From WFQV01 sp964611145 (GTDB lineage: Bacteria > Bacteroidota > Ignavibacteria > Ignavibacteriales > Melioribacteraceae), in NCBI GenBank assembly GCA_964611145.1, contig CAZSYM010000008.1, positions 1 through 64,000 on the forward strand: 64,000 nucleotides of DNA, read 5' to 3'. The translations under genes were made by a program, and so were the position numbers. Below the pieces are notes generated by a model, which saw nothing but the letters and a program-made list of their open reading frames with translations, was not told where the DNA came from and did not search any database. Positions 1 to 8,551 of the stretch are shown here, one piece after another (position 1 is the first letter of the stretch; every line of letters begins with the position of its first letter).

Positions 1-1
1 T

Positions 2-27
2 AGCTCCGCATCTATAAATGCGGAGCT
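2..27 (-). terminator. Hairpin downstream of the beta-helix gene
   Basis: A perfect 10-bp inverted repeat (AGCTCCGCAT at 2-11, ATGCGGAGCT at 18-27) has a 6-nt loop. It lies 30 bases beyond the stop codon of the minus-strand gene that ends at 58, where an intrinsic terminator is expected. The window edge hides any T-tract, so termination is inferred from the stem and its position. Confidence 0.55.
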
Positions 28-57
28 GAATAAATTCTTGTGTTTCTCGGTTGGGAT

Positions 58-2973
58 TTACTTGATTAAAATCATCTTTTTTGTCGCAACGAAGTTTCCT
101 GCGGTCAAGCGATAAAAATAAACACCGCTTGTCATATTACTTGCATTGAAATTAACCATATAATTTCCCGGCTTTTGCGCTTTGTTTAGAAGCGTTGCCA
201 CTTTTTGCCCGAGAGAGTTGTAAACTGTTAGAGTAACGTGAACAATAGGTTCTTTTCCTGTCACCGTTGGGATTGAGTATAAGATTGTCGTTGTGGGATT
301 AAACGGATTCGGATAATTTTGTGAAAGCTCGTATTTTATTGGCAATGCATTGTCTTCTTCCTTTTTCACGCCTACCGGGACTATCGAATATCTTCCGCCG
401 TAATAGCCCATATCCGCTCTTGCCGTGCCTAAGCCTTGCCCGCATGCAATTACCGCATCGATAGAATCGGGATGTCCCGCATCTATTGCAGGCGATTCCG
501 AATCATCTCCGCATGTCAAGGATTTCAGGTAATAATAATTCCCGTTTGTCATTTTAAATAACGGGTCGGTATCCAAACATCCTTCTCCGAAAAAGTCCTT
601 GCCCGTGCCTTCTTCCACTATCGTGTACGTCGCTTCTATGTTTGCGCTAGCTCCGGAGTATATCTCCGGTTTCGTATTTTTATACATTATGCTGTTTATA
701 ACACTCGTGTTACAATTCTCCGAGGCATAAATTGCTCCGCCGGTATTTTCCGCAACGTTATCCGCTATCGTTGCGTTTACGAATCTCGGCGATGCGCCGT
801 TCAGCAATTGTATTGCTCCTCCCAGTCCGTTGGTTTCGTTTTTTACTACCAGGATGTTCGAGACTACTGGTGAAGAATTATCAAAAACTATTGCTCCTCC
901 GCCGCTTGTCGAGTGATTATTTACAAAACGCAATTTGTGCATGTGCGGTTCGGACGACTTAATATACAGCGCGCCACCGCCTTCGGTTTGTACCGTATAT
1001 GTGTATTTCCCGTTGTATTCAAACAGACAGTTCTCTATTTTCGCATTCGAGTTTTCTATATACATTGCTCCGCCCAAGCGAGCTTTGTTGTTATAAAATA
1101 CGCAGCCTTCGACGGTTACACTGTCCGAATTGTAGATATTTATTGCGCCACCGCCTTGATATGTCATATCCATTTTGTCGGCATGGTCAAATCTGCAATT
1201 TTTTATTACCGATGTTCCCTCTTGTCTGTCGTTTGTTGAGTTAAAAAATATTCCATGCCATTTTGCTCCGGTAAAGTACATTTGACTTCCGTTTAAATCC
1301 GGGGTGGCATCTTCCGGTCCCGTTGCGAGCAATCGTCCTTCCACTTTAATTTGATACGGACCCAGGACGGAAACCTTTTTTACTTTCGGTGTTATCTCCA
1401 ATGTATTGCCCGAAGGGATAAGAATATTTCCCGATACGTAAATAGTATCGCAATCCCAAACGCCGCTCACTTCACCGGAGTAGTAGCATGGCGGATTAAC
1501 CGTGCGGTCCCACCAATTATTTGCTCCGCCGTATGCGCCCATATCCGAGCGTCTATTCCCGAGTCCCGCCGTGGAGCAATCGAGTACAAAATCTTCAATT
1601 GCGGGGTTTCCGGCGTCTATCGCGGGAGAGTTTTGAAAATCTCCGCATGTTTGACTTTGCAAATGATAATCACCTTCGGAGGCTTGGCGGAATAAGGGGT
1701 CAACATTATTGATATTTGTCGTTGCCGTGTCCTCGCCTACGTAATGGCCTTGAATGAGTGAATAGGAGTAAAGCCCTCCGGCCTGAAAATCGGTGTTGCT
1801 CCCATTGTTGTAAACAATGCTGTTGAGCAAGACACTCGGTTTTGCATCGGAAGAAGAAATGCCACCCCACGATGCCGAATTGTTGTTGGCGATCGTGCAG
1901 TTCGTAAAAACTCCGTTACATTTCGTTCCCGTGCCGAAATAAACTCCGCCTCCGCGTTTGTTACTTCCTGTTGAAGTATTATCTACAATCAAACAATTGT
2001 TAAAAACGGCAGTGTAAATATTTTGCCAATTGTTTTGCGCATTAAAATACAGACCGCCACCGTCTTCCGTGGCTGTGTTTCCTTTGACTATTACATTTGT
2101 GAATGTTCCGGAAGATTGATCAAAATATCCCCCGCCACCAGCGGTAGTCGAAACGTTATTTTCAATTGTAACGAATTCAAAATTTACGACTGAATTTTTA
2201 AAATAAACACCGCCGCCTTTCACTCCGTTGGTTGTGACAACACAGTTCTGAATTGTGGTGTTCGTGATGTTTGCCACGCAATTTTCGCCGTAGATGCCCG
2301 GGTTCTGCTGATTGCGAACAATGCTACTATCGAGATTTAATTCCGAGGCGTTTATTGCATAAATTGCGCCCGGTGCGATAATCGAGGAATTGCCTAACGA
2401 ATTGAAATCGCATGCGTGAATCTTCACCGTTGCGTTCGAATCGAGAAACATCGGCGAAAAAACATTTCTGAAATTACAATCGGAAATTTCACCTCCACCG
2501 TTCGAAACTTTAATGTTCATCGAATTATAAAACGTAGAATGCGAAACGTGTGCGTCCGTATTTACGTAATGCAAACCGCCGTAGAATTGGAAAAGTCCGG
2601 GACCGCTCGAAGCCTTTTCGATGTGGCAATATTTAATATTGGAGGGTGATTGACCGGTCTCGTCGGTTTTCCAGAATTTTATTCCGCCCCAATTTGTTCC
2701 TTCCGCACTGCGGAGATAAATCGAGTCGTTTTCCGTTCCTTCCGCAATTAACTGCCCTGCTACCCTGAAAAAATAATACGAAGTGAAAATTACTTCGACG
2801 CCCGGCTCTATTGTCAAGGAGGTGTTTTCCTCGACGTTAATGTTACCGTTAATCATGTAAGGGGAATTTGCTTTTGTCCATGTTCCCGAAACATTGCCGC
2901 CCGGGATTTGCGTTTGCGAAAATGTGATTCCCGATATCAAAAGTAATAGCAATATTGTCTTGATGTTTTTCAT
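58..2973 (-). CDS. Type IX-secreted right-handed beta-helix repeat protein
   Basis: This is a large surface or secreted protein of about 971 residues. It starts with a signal peptide (MKNIKTILLLLLISG...FSQ). The body is rich in short N/G/T/V repeats with phrases such as GGGVYF, GGAIYA and NNxS, typical of right-handed parallel beta-helix (polymorphic outer-membrane/pectate-lyase-like) folds. It ends in about 85 residues with QNYPNPFNPTT and GVYFYRL, the type IX secretion C-terminal sorting domain. The body is a tandem duplication: each half opens with a G(N/E)VSGxW motif and closes with SPAIDAG...DMGxYGG. ATG 2973 is preferred over ATG 2979 because AGGA lies 6 nt upstream of it. No enzymatic residues can be named, so adhesion or polysaccharide binding is only a guess. 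Confidence 0.85.
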   Translation of the reverse strand: MKNIKTILLLLLISGITFSQTQIPGGNVSGTWTKANSPYMINGNINVEENTSLTIEPGVEVIFTSYYFFRVAGQLIAEGTENDSIYLRSAEGTNWGGIKFWKTDETGQSPSNIKYCHIEKASSGPGLFQFYGGLHYVNTDAHVSHSTFYNSMNIKVSNGGGEISDCNFRNVFSPMFLDSNATVKIHACDFNSLGNSSIIAPGAIYAINASELNLDSSIVRNQQNPGIYGENCVANITNTTIQNCVVTTNGVKGGGVYFKNSVVNFEFVTIENNVSTTAGGGGYFDQSSGTFTNVIVKGNTATEDGGGLYFNAQNNWQNIYTAVFNNCLIVDNTSTGSNKRGGGVYFGTGTKCNGVFTNCTIANNNSASWGGISSSDAKPSVLLNSIVYNNGSNTDFQAGGLYSYSLIQGHYVGEDTATTNINNVDPLFRQASEGDYHLQSQTCGDFQNSPAIDAGNPAIEDFVLDCSTAGLGNRRSDMGAYGGANNWWDRTVNPPCYYSGEVSGVWDCDTIYVSGNILIPSGNTLEITPKVKKVSVLGPYQIKVEGRLLATGPEDATPDLNGSQMYFTGAKWHGIFFNSTNDRQEGTSVIKNCRFDHADKMDMTYQGGGAINIYNSDSVTVEGCVFYNNKARLGGAMYIENSNAKIENCLFEYNGKYTYTVQTEGGGALYIKSSEPHMHKLRFVNNHSTSGGGAIVFDNSSPVVSNILVVKNETNGLGGAIQLLNGASPRFVNATIADNVAENTGGAIYASENCNTSVINSIMYKNTKPEIYSGASANIEATYTIVEEGTGKDFFGEGCLDTDPLFKMTNGNYYYLKSLTCGDDSESPAIDAGHPDSIDAVIACGQGLGTARADMGYYGGRYSIVPVGVKKEEDNALPIKYELSQNYPNPFNPTTTILYSIPTVTGKEPIVHVTLTVYNSLGQKVATLLNKAQKPGNYMVNFNASNMTSGVYFYRLTAGNFVATKKMILIK

Positions 2974-3331
2974 AGTCATTCCTATGTTTATTATATAAAA
3001 CTGTTGTCCAAATAAGTCTCGTGCCGAATTACTTTACAGGTAAGAAACGCCGTAGGATTGTCTTTGTTTTTTGCGATAGCTATTGAGCACGTGGGTAAGT
3101 CGGCGCGACTCCAGACCGATAAATTTCATATGGGAAAAAATTGCGAAAGGAATAAAGCGGAAAATCGAAATTTCCCCCGATTTGAAATTCAAAGGTAAAA
3201 AATGAACATCCCAAAATATTTAGATAATAAATATAAATATAATTTCGTTCACTCGTTGGTTACAAAACCCACTTTGTGATTAAGGTCATATCGAGAAAAG
3301 ACTTGGGCATGAATCAATTTCTCTCCAAATT

Positions 3332-3359
3332 TTCGCCGATTTCGGTGAAAATTCGCCGA
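3332..3359 (+). promoter_or_regulatory. Phased half-site array, candidate activator binding site
   Basis: Three copies of one 8-bp half-site begin exactly 10 bp apart: TTCGCCGA at 3332, its inverse TCGGTGAA at 3342, and TTCGCCGA again at 3352. The first two form a near-palindrome extending over 3328-3353. The array sits about 57-84 bp upstream of the -24 element of a sigma-54 promoter. That is the normal place for the upstream site of a bacterial enhancer-binding protein. The binding protein is not identified. Confidence 0.55.
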
Positions 3360-3415
3360 CGTTCGGGTGTGATGTAAATCAAAACCGCATTTTGGAGCAA
3401 AAAACTGGGGGAGAG

Positions 3416-3431
3416 TTGGCACATTCATTGC
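3416..3431 (+). promoter_or_regulatory. Sigma-54 (-24/-12) promoter of the porin-ABC operon
   Basis: TTGGCAC at 3416-3422 and TTGC at 3428-3431 match the sigma-54 consensus (TGGCAC-N5-TTGC), with the diagnostic GG and GC separated by exactly 10 nt. Transcription would start near 3443, giving a leader of about 35 nt before the porin start at 3478. A sigma-54 gene lies in this window at 33789. This class of promoter needs an ATP-driven activator bound upstream, and the half-site array at 3332-3359 is a candidate site. Confidence 0.75.
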
Positions 3432-3477
3432 TTGTTTTTAATGACATTAATTTCTCACTTAAAAAATAGGAGGAACT

Positions 3478-4542
3478 ATGAAGAAACTGTTTTCAATTTT
3501 GGTTGCCTTGATGATGGTAGGATTTTGGTCGAATTCACAGGCGCAAATCAAATGGTCGGGGGATTTACAGGTACGCCCGCGCTATGATATGAAAGATTAT
3601 GGCGATTATGGGGGAAAGAAGAACGACATGTATTACATGATGCGTGCTCGTATCAATCTTTCTGTAGATATCGGAGAAGGTTGGTATGGCAAAATTCAAT
3701 TAGCGCATTACAACTATGCGGGATATTATTTTACTAATGGTGTTGGCTATGAATCTCCTGCAATAGGAACCAACGATTTATTGGCTCGCCCCTATGTTAA
3801 CTTTACGCAAATGTGCTTTGGTTATCATGGAAAATCATGGGGTATTGGCGGCGGTATTATCCCGATGAATGCTCTCAAAAACCCGATGATTGACATTCAT
3901 TACTATCCTAACAAAATGATTGATATTCCGTTTACAATTTTGAATCTGGGTTCCGCTACGGGCTTCAAGGGTTATGTAAATCTCGGTCCTGGTAAATTGG
4001 ATGTTTCGATGACTCTGGACGCGAACAACTCCTATGAGGAAGACAAAGATGGTAAAGTTGTGAAAGATTTACACGATGTTTATACTTTCGGAGCAAATTA
4101 TGCTATGAAGATAGCTGGCTTCGGAATAGCTCCGGGATTCTTCTACACAATGAACAATGATTCTCTTCCCGCACCGATGACCTACGGTGTTAATATCACA
4201 ACTCCGAAATTCGGTGGTTTCACTTTCGGCGGAACTTTTGCAATGACTTCGAATTCGGTTGACGGTACTTTGAACTATGACGGTATGTTTGTACGTGTAA
4301 AAGCAACCGGTAAATTAGGTCCCGGTTCGGTTATTTTCTGGTATGACTATGCAAAGAGAACCAACAAATATACTAGTGGTGACGTTGACGAAACTTACGG
4401 TTACGTCTGGGCAGCATACAAGATTCCCGTTACGAAGAAAGTTGCTATCATGCCGAGAGCTCGTTTGATTTCTGATAAAATTGAAGGTTCCAAAGACTTC
4501 AAGAGAAACAAAATCGAAGTGTTGTTCCTGGCTAAATTTTAA
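3478..4542 (+). CDS. Outer-membrane porin-like beta-barrel protein
   Basis: A 354-residue protein with a clean signal peptide (MKKLFSILVALMMVGFWSN...AQA), followed by alternating hydrophobic/aromatic strands rich in Y, G and F. It ends in a strand terminating LFLAKF, an outer-membrane barrel signature (C-terminal Phe). Length and composition fit a general porin of 14-18 strands. The start is preceded by a strong AGGAGG. It is the first gene after the sigma-54 promoter and is followed by an intrinsic terminator, then by Liv-type ABC transporter genes. It probably carries the transporter's substrate across the outer membrane. The family is not identified more precisely. Confidence 0.7.
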   Translation: MKKLFSILVALMMVGFWSNSQAQIKWSGDLQVRPRYDMKDYGDYGGKKNDMYYMMRARINLSVDIGEGWYGKIQLAHYNYAGYYFTNGVGYESPAIGTNDLLARPYVNFTQMCFGYHGKSWGIGGGIIPMNALKNPMIDIHYYPNKMIDIPFTILNLGSATGFKGYVNLGPGKLDVSMTLDANNSYEEDKDGKVVKDLHDVYTFGANYAMKIAGFGIAPGFFYTMNNDSLPAPMTYGVNITTPKFGGFTFGGTFAMTSNSVDGTLNYDGMFVRVKATGKLGPGSVIFWYDYAKRTNKYTSGDVDETYGYVWAAYKIPVTKKVAIMPRARLISDKIEGSKDFKRNKIEVLFLAKF

Positions 4543-4553
4543 TGTTATATAGG

Positions 4554-4583
4554 GGGGAGGAAGGATGTTCCTCCCCTGTTTTT
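4554..4583 (+). terminator. Intrinsic terminator after the porin gene
   Basis: A perfect 9-bp stem (GGGGAGGAA 4554-4562, TTCCTCCCC 4568-4576) with a 5-nt loop is followed by GTTTTT. It lies between the porin and the binding-protein gene. It could end most transcripts there and let a fraction read through, so that porin mRNA exceeds transporter mRNA. Confidence 0.75.
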
Positions 4584-4611
4584 AATTAAGTAAAAATTTT
4601 ACGGAGGCAAA

Positions 4612-5853
4612 ATGAAAAAATTAACATCAATCTTTTTGGCTGCGGTTCTAACGGTTTCTTTCCTATTCGGATTGAACAGTTGCAGCAAAAAAGAGACCGG
4701 CCCGATTAAGATCGGTGTGTTGCTTCCCCTTACCGGTTCGAAAGCAAACTTCGGTGAAATGGAGAAGAATTCTTTCGAATTGGCAAAGGCGGAAATTAAC
4801 AAAGCCGGTGGAATTGACGGGAGACCGTTGGAATTCGTTTATGAAGATGATACCGGTAAACCGGATGTAGGACGCGCCGGAGCCGAGAAGCTTATTACGG
4901 TTAACAAAGTTCCTCTGATTACTGGCGGTTATTCTTCGTCCGTTACTTTTGCGGCAGCAGCGGTTGCACAGCAATACAGAGTTCCTTTCTTGGTAAATAC
5001 CGGTTCCGTTGATAAGATTACAGAACCCGAAGCTTTTAACCTCACTACGAATGACGGCGATAAATTTTATATCTATCGTCTCAATCCGCCTGTTTCGGAA
5101 TATGCTTCGGGACTCGAAAGTCTTTTGCAGGAAGTTGTTAAACCTAAATCCGTTTATATTATTCATGAAAACACCGCTTTCGGTACCAAAGGCGCCGCTT
5201 CTTTCAAGAAAAGTTGCGAAAAATTGGGTATCAATGTTAATGGTGTTCAATCATATGCAGAAGGCACGGTCGATTTCAAACCGTTGTTGATAAACGCATG
5301 GAAAACCAAACCCGACGTAATTTATATGATTTCTTACGTTATGGACGCCGCTTTGTTGATGAAACAAGCTCGCGAATTGGATATCAAACCGAAATTGTTC
5401 GTTGGCGCTGGTGCCGGTTTCACAATGCCTGCCTTCAAGGAGAATGCGGGTCCTGCTTCCGAAAGAGTCCTTTCGGCTACTCTTTGGCATCAAACTTTGC
5501 CGATTAAAGGCGCTAAGGAATTCTTCGAGAATTATGTGAAGAAATACGGCGGCGACGGTCCCGATTATCATGGCGCCGAAGCTTATTCCGCAGCCTATGT
5601 GGTAGCCGACGCTTTGAAGCGTTGTAAGGGGGATTATTCACCGGAAGCTATCAAAAAAGCTTTGGATAACACGGATATGATGACCGTTTTCGGACCGGTT
5701 AAATTTACTTCTTACGGTAAGAAGATTCACCAGAACAAGATGAAAACTTATGTTGTTCAGTGGATAAACGGTGAATTGAAATTAATATGGCCGAAAGACT
5801 TGGCTAATGCTACGTTCGAGTTCCCAATCAATTGGGATAAAGTGTGGAAATAA
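4612..5853 (+). CDS. Liv-type ABC transporter substrate-binding lipoprotein
   Basis: A 413-residue solute-binding protein of the periplasmic-binding-fold type 1 family (LivJ/LivK/AmiC-like). The N-terminus is a lipoprotein signal with lipobox LNSC at about residues 21-24, so it should be membrane-anchored in the periplasm. The mature start IKIGVLLPLTGSKANFG and the AGGIDGRPLEFVYEDD segment are diagnostic of branched-chain amino acid/amide/urea binding proteins. An RBS (GGAGG) precedes the start. It is followed by two permease and two ATPase genes in the usual Liv order. The ligand cannot be read from sequence; amino acids, short amides or aromatic acids are all possible. Confidence 0.9.
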   Translation: MKKLTSIFLAAVLTVSFLFGLNSCSKKETGPIKIGVLLPLTGSKANFGEMEKNSFELAKAEINKAGGIDGRPLEFVYEDDTGKPDVGRAGAEKLITVNKVPLITGGYSSSVTFAAAAVAQQYRVPFLVNTGSVDKITEPEAFNLTTNDGDKFYIYRLNPPVSEYASGLESLLQEVVKPKSVYIIHENTAFGTKGAASFKKSCEKLGINVNGVQSYAEGTVDFKPLLINAWKTKPDVIYMISYVMDAALLMKQARELDIKPKLFVGAGAGFTMPAFKENAGPASERVLSATLWHQTLPIKGAKEFFENYVKKYGGDGPDYHGAEAYSAAYVVADALKRCKGDYSPEAIKKALDNTDMMTVFGPVKFTSYGKKIHQNKMKTYVVQWINGELKLIWPKDLANATFEFPINWDKVWK

Positions 5854-5871
5854 TTTTCTTGTTCTGAAAGT

Positions 5872-5896
5872 CCCGACCGGCTCCTGTCCGGTCGGG
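5872..5896 (+). other. Intercistronic hairpin between binding-protein and permease genes
   Basis: A perfect 9-bp GC-rich stem (CCCGACCGG 5872-5880, CCGGTCGGG 5888-5896) with a 7-nt loop lies just after the binding-protein stop. No T-run follows, so it is less likely a terminator than an mRNA-stabilising or processing structure. Such structures often keep binding-protein mRNA more abundant than permease mRNA in ABC operons. That role is inferred. Confidence 0.6.
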
Positions 5897-5927
5897 CATT
5901 CCTAAATTAAATTCTGAGGAGAGATCA

Positions 5928-6803
5928 ATGGAAATTTTCTTGCAATCTTTAATTTCGGGATTGCTGGTAGGTGGGCTATATGCTATTATTGGCATTGGTA
6001 TGACTCTTATTATGGGAGTGCTCAAGATTATTAACTTGGCGCACGGACAAATTTTGATGGTTTCTATGTATATCACTTGGACTTTGTGGTATTATTTGGG
6101 TATTGACCCCTATTTGTCCGTTTTTATTTCCGTGCCGGTGATTTTCTTTTTGGCGGAGGGAATTAGTAAATATCTTTTGAATCCGCTTTTGGAAAAGGAC
6201 TCGATTTTACCGGAAAATCAAGTGCTGATGACCGTTGGAATCGGGATGGTCCTTGTAGAATTAATGCGTTCCATTTTCAGCAGCGATTATCGTTCCGTAA
6301 GAACAGCCTTGACGGACAAAGTATGGTATTTAGGCAAGGTTTCTCTTAGCGTTCCGTTAGTGGTCGCTTTTACCGTCTCTATTGTCTTGACGGCAGGTAT
6401 GTTCTATTTGTTGATGAAAACCGATTTGGGGCGTTCCATTCGTGCCGCCGCACAGGATAAAGTAGCGGCAACATTGATGGGAATTAGCTCCGAAAGGATT
6501 ACGATTTTTACTTATGGATTGGGAAGTGCGCTTATTGCCGCTGCCGGTTCTTTCTTCTTGCCTATTTATTATCTTTATCCCGATGTGGGACCGATATTTA
6601 CGGTCAAGGCTTTTGTTATTACTATTCTCGGCGGAATGGGTTCTACGGTCGGCGCTATAGCAGGCGGACTTGTGCTTGGAATTGCGGAAACTTTCGGAGC
6701 GCAATATATTTCGCAGGGCTACCGCGATGCTGTCGGTTTGGTTATCTTTTTGTTAGTGCTTGTTTTCTTACCTGACGGACTAAAAAAATTCACGAAAGTG
6801 TAG
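5928..6803 (+). CDS. Branched-chain amino acid-type ABC permease, LivH family
   Basis: A 291-residue inner-membrane permease with about eight hydrophobic segments. The N-terminal LLVGGLYAIIGIGMTLIMG and INLAHGQ motifs are characteristic of LivH-type subunits, and the C-terminal ILGGMGSTVGAIAGG loop matches the family's ATPase-coupling region. Length is normal. It is preceded by GAGGAGAG and followed after 9 bp by the second permease. It should pair with the LivM-type subunit to form the translocation channel. Confidence 0.92.
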   Translation: MEIFLQSLISGLLVGGLYAIIGIGMTLIMGVLKIINLAHGQILMVSMYITWTLWYYLGIDPYLSVFISVPVIFFLAEGISKYLLNPLLEKDSILPENQVLMTVGIGMVLVELMRSIFSSDYRSVRTALTDKVWYLGKVSLSVPLVVAFTVSIVLTAGMFYLLMKTDLGRSIRAAAQDKVAATLMGISSERITIFTYGLGSALIAAAGSFFLPIYYLYPDVGPIFTVKAFVITILGGMGSTVGAIAGGLVLGIAETFGAQYISQGYRDAVGLVIFLLVLVFLPDGLKKFTKV

Positions 6804-6812
6804 GATTAAACT

Positions 6813-7808
6813 ATGAAAGAAATAAATTTAAAATGGTTCACGATTACCAGAACGGAATTGCTTATTATCCTTACGGCAATTGTTCTCCCGTTTGTTTTTA
6901 ATTATTCTCCCTACATGCAGGGCTTGTTGATTTTTATTCTTCTTTGGGTAATCTTGGGGAGTTCTTGGAATTTGCTTGCTGGTTTTACGGGGCAGGTTTC
7001 CTTTGGACATGCCGCTTATTTCGGAATAGGCGCTTATGCCGCAGCTCTCCCTTTCTATCATTGGCATATCTCCCCCTGGTGGGGATTACTTACGGGAGGA
7101 ATTGCCGCTGTTGTTTTGGGTTTTCTCCTTGGAATTGTGGTCTTTAGATTGCGAGGTCCTTATTTTGCTTTGGGCACTCTTGCAACGGCGGAGATTTTAC
7201 GAATTACTTTCGGGGAAGAGGAGTGGCTTACGAACGGGCATAACGGAATTCTTTATATGACTACCTGGGTTAGCAAGTATCCCTATTATTTTATAGCTCT
7301 TGCTCTGGCGCTTGCCACCGTCTTTAGTATAAAAGCGGTTATGCGTTCCAAGGCGGGCTTTTATTTCCTTTCCATTCGCGAGGACGAGGATGCCGCAAAG
7401 GCAATAGGAATAGATACGGCGAAATATAAAAACATCTCTATGGCTATTTCTACGTTTTGGGCTGGCATGGCGGGAGCTTTTTACATGATTTATATGGGAT
7501 TTATTGACCCCGAGGTCGTTTTTGCCCTTCATAACATCTCGATTATCTCCATTCTTGTTGGAATTATCGGTGGCGTGGGAACCGTATGGGGTCCCGCCGT
7601 GGGAGCGGTTATAATGGTGTTTGTCCAAGAGCTTTTCCGTTCCGCATTTTTCGGATTGCTCCCCGCGTGGGTTTCTAAAATCCATGCCCTCGTTTTCGGC
7701 TTGCTTGTGATTCTTGTAATACTCTATATGGCAGGCGGCGTAGTGGGAGATTGGGACCTGATTGTGAAAAAATTCAAGAAGAAAAAAGTCGAAGGAGTGA
7801 AAGCATGA
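6813..7808 (+). CDS. Branched-chain amino acid-type ABC permease, LivM family
   Basis: A 331-residue permease with about nine membrane segments. The GFTGQVSFGHAAYFGIGAY motif in the first third and the IIGGVGTVWGPAVGA segment near residue 250 are typical of LivM subunits. The C-terminus is a short lysine-rich cytoplasmic tail (KKFKKKKVEG). The stop overlaps the next gene's start as ATGA, so the two are translationally coupled. It forms the membrane channel with the upstream LivH-type protein. Confidence 0.92.
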   Translation: MKEINLKWFTITRTELLIILTAIVLPFVFNYSPYMQGLLIFILLWVILGSSWNLLAGFTGQVSFGHAAYFGIGAYAAALPFYHWHISPWWGLLTGGIAAVVLGFLLGIVVFRLRGPYFALGTLATAEILRITFGEEEWLTNGHNGILYMTTWVSKYPYYFIALALALATVFSIKAVMRSKAGFYFLSIREDEDAAKAIGIDTAKYKNISMAISTFWAGMAGAFYMIYMGFIDPEVVFALHNISIISILVGIIGGVGTVWGPAVGAVIMVFVQELFRSAFFGLLPAWVSKIHALVFGLLVILVILYMAGGVVGDWDLIVKKFKKKKVEGVKA

Positions 7809-8551
7809 GCGGAATTCTGACACTGGAAAATCTTACGAAAGCTTTCGGCGGACTTGTTGCCGTTAACGGTGTTTCCTTCGAGGTGCAAGAAGGGGAAATT
7901 TTCGGACTTATAGGTCCCAACGGAAGCGGTAAAACCACGATATTCAACTTGATAAATCAATTCTTTCCCGTTACTGCCGGTAAGATATATTTCAAAGGCA
8001 TCGATATAACGGGTAAGAAAACTTTTGAAATTGCTCGTTTGGGAATCGGGAGGACTTTTCAAAAGGTGAAACCTCTCAGAAGATTGAGCGTGGAGGATAA
8101 CGTAATGGCGGCGGCTTTTGCAAGGGAATCCACTTTCGAAGGCGCTCGCGCCGTCGCTAAGGAAGTCCTCGCCTTTTGCCATTTGGATAGCGTAAGCAAT
8201 ATGCCAGCCGGTAGCCTTCCGATTGCGGGACGTAAACGTCTGGAAATTGCTAAGGCTTTGGCAACTCGCCCTTCGTTGATTCTTCTGGACGAAACCGCCG
8301 CGGGACTTAATCCTACGGAGCTGGACGAGGCGATTGATATTATTCGCAAAATACGTGACGAGCTTGGAATCACTATTATTATTGTGGAACATATAATGAA
8401 GGTGATAATGAACATAAGCGACAGAATTCACGCAATAGCTTTTGGTGCTACGATTACGGAAGGTTCGCCTAAAGAGGTTGCTTCCCACCCCACGGTGATT
8501 GAAGCTTATCTCGGAACGGACGAAAATTTACTGGGAGGCAATTATGCTTGA
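7805..8551 (+). CDS. ABC transporter ATPase, LivG family
   Basis: A 248-residue nucleotide-binding subunit. The start at ATG 7805 overlaps the LivM stop (ATGA), with GGAG just upstream; an in-frame upstream ATG at 7751 lies within livM and is not needed. Walker A GPNGSGKT is at about residues 37-44, Walker B is ILLDETAAGLNP, and the switch His is in IIIVEHIMKV. The ABC signature is altered: LPIAGRKRLEIA stands where LivG proteins usually have a form like LPYGxQRRLEIA. It should pair with the following LivF-type ATPase, which has a canonical signature. Confidence 0.9.
   Translation: MSGILTLENLTKAFGGLVAVNGVSFEVQEGEIFGLIGPNGSGKTTIFNLINQFFPVTAGKIYFKGIDITGKKTFEIARLGIGRTFQKVKPLRRLSVEDNVMAAAFARESTFEGARAVAKEVLAFCHLDSVSNMPAGSLPIAGRKRLEIAKALATRPSLILLDETAAGLNPTELDEAIDIIRKIRDELGITIIIVEHIMKVIMNISDRIHAIAFGATITEGSPKEVASHPTVIEAYLGTDENLLGGNYA

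Larger units (their letters stand above)
2974..3477. other. Divergent control region, about 500 bp
   Basis: This non-coding stretch separates the minus-strand beta-helix gene from the plus-strand porin-transporter operon. Its right third holds a sigma-54-type promoter and an array of half-sites (listed separately). In the left part I see only AT-rich sequence and no convincing promoter or RNA gene. Confidence 0.6.

Noticed and set aside
2985..2995. A TATAAT hexamer on the minus strand before the beta-helix gene
   Set aside because: It is too close to the start codon to leave room for a ribosome-binding site, and no -35 partner lies at the right spacing.
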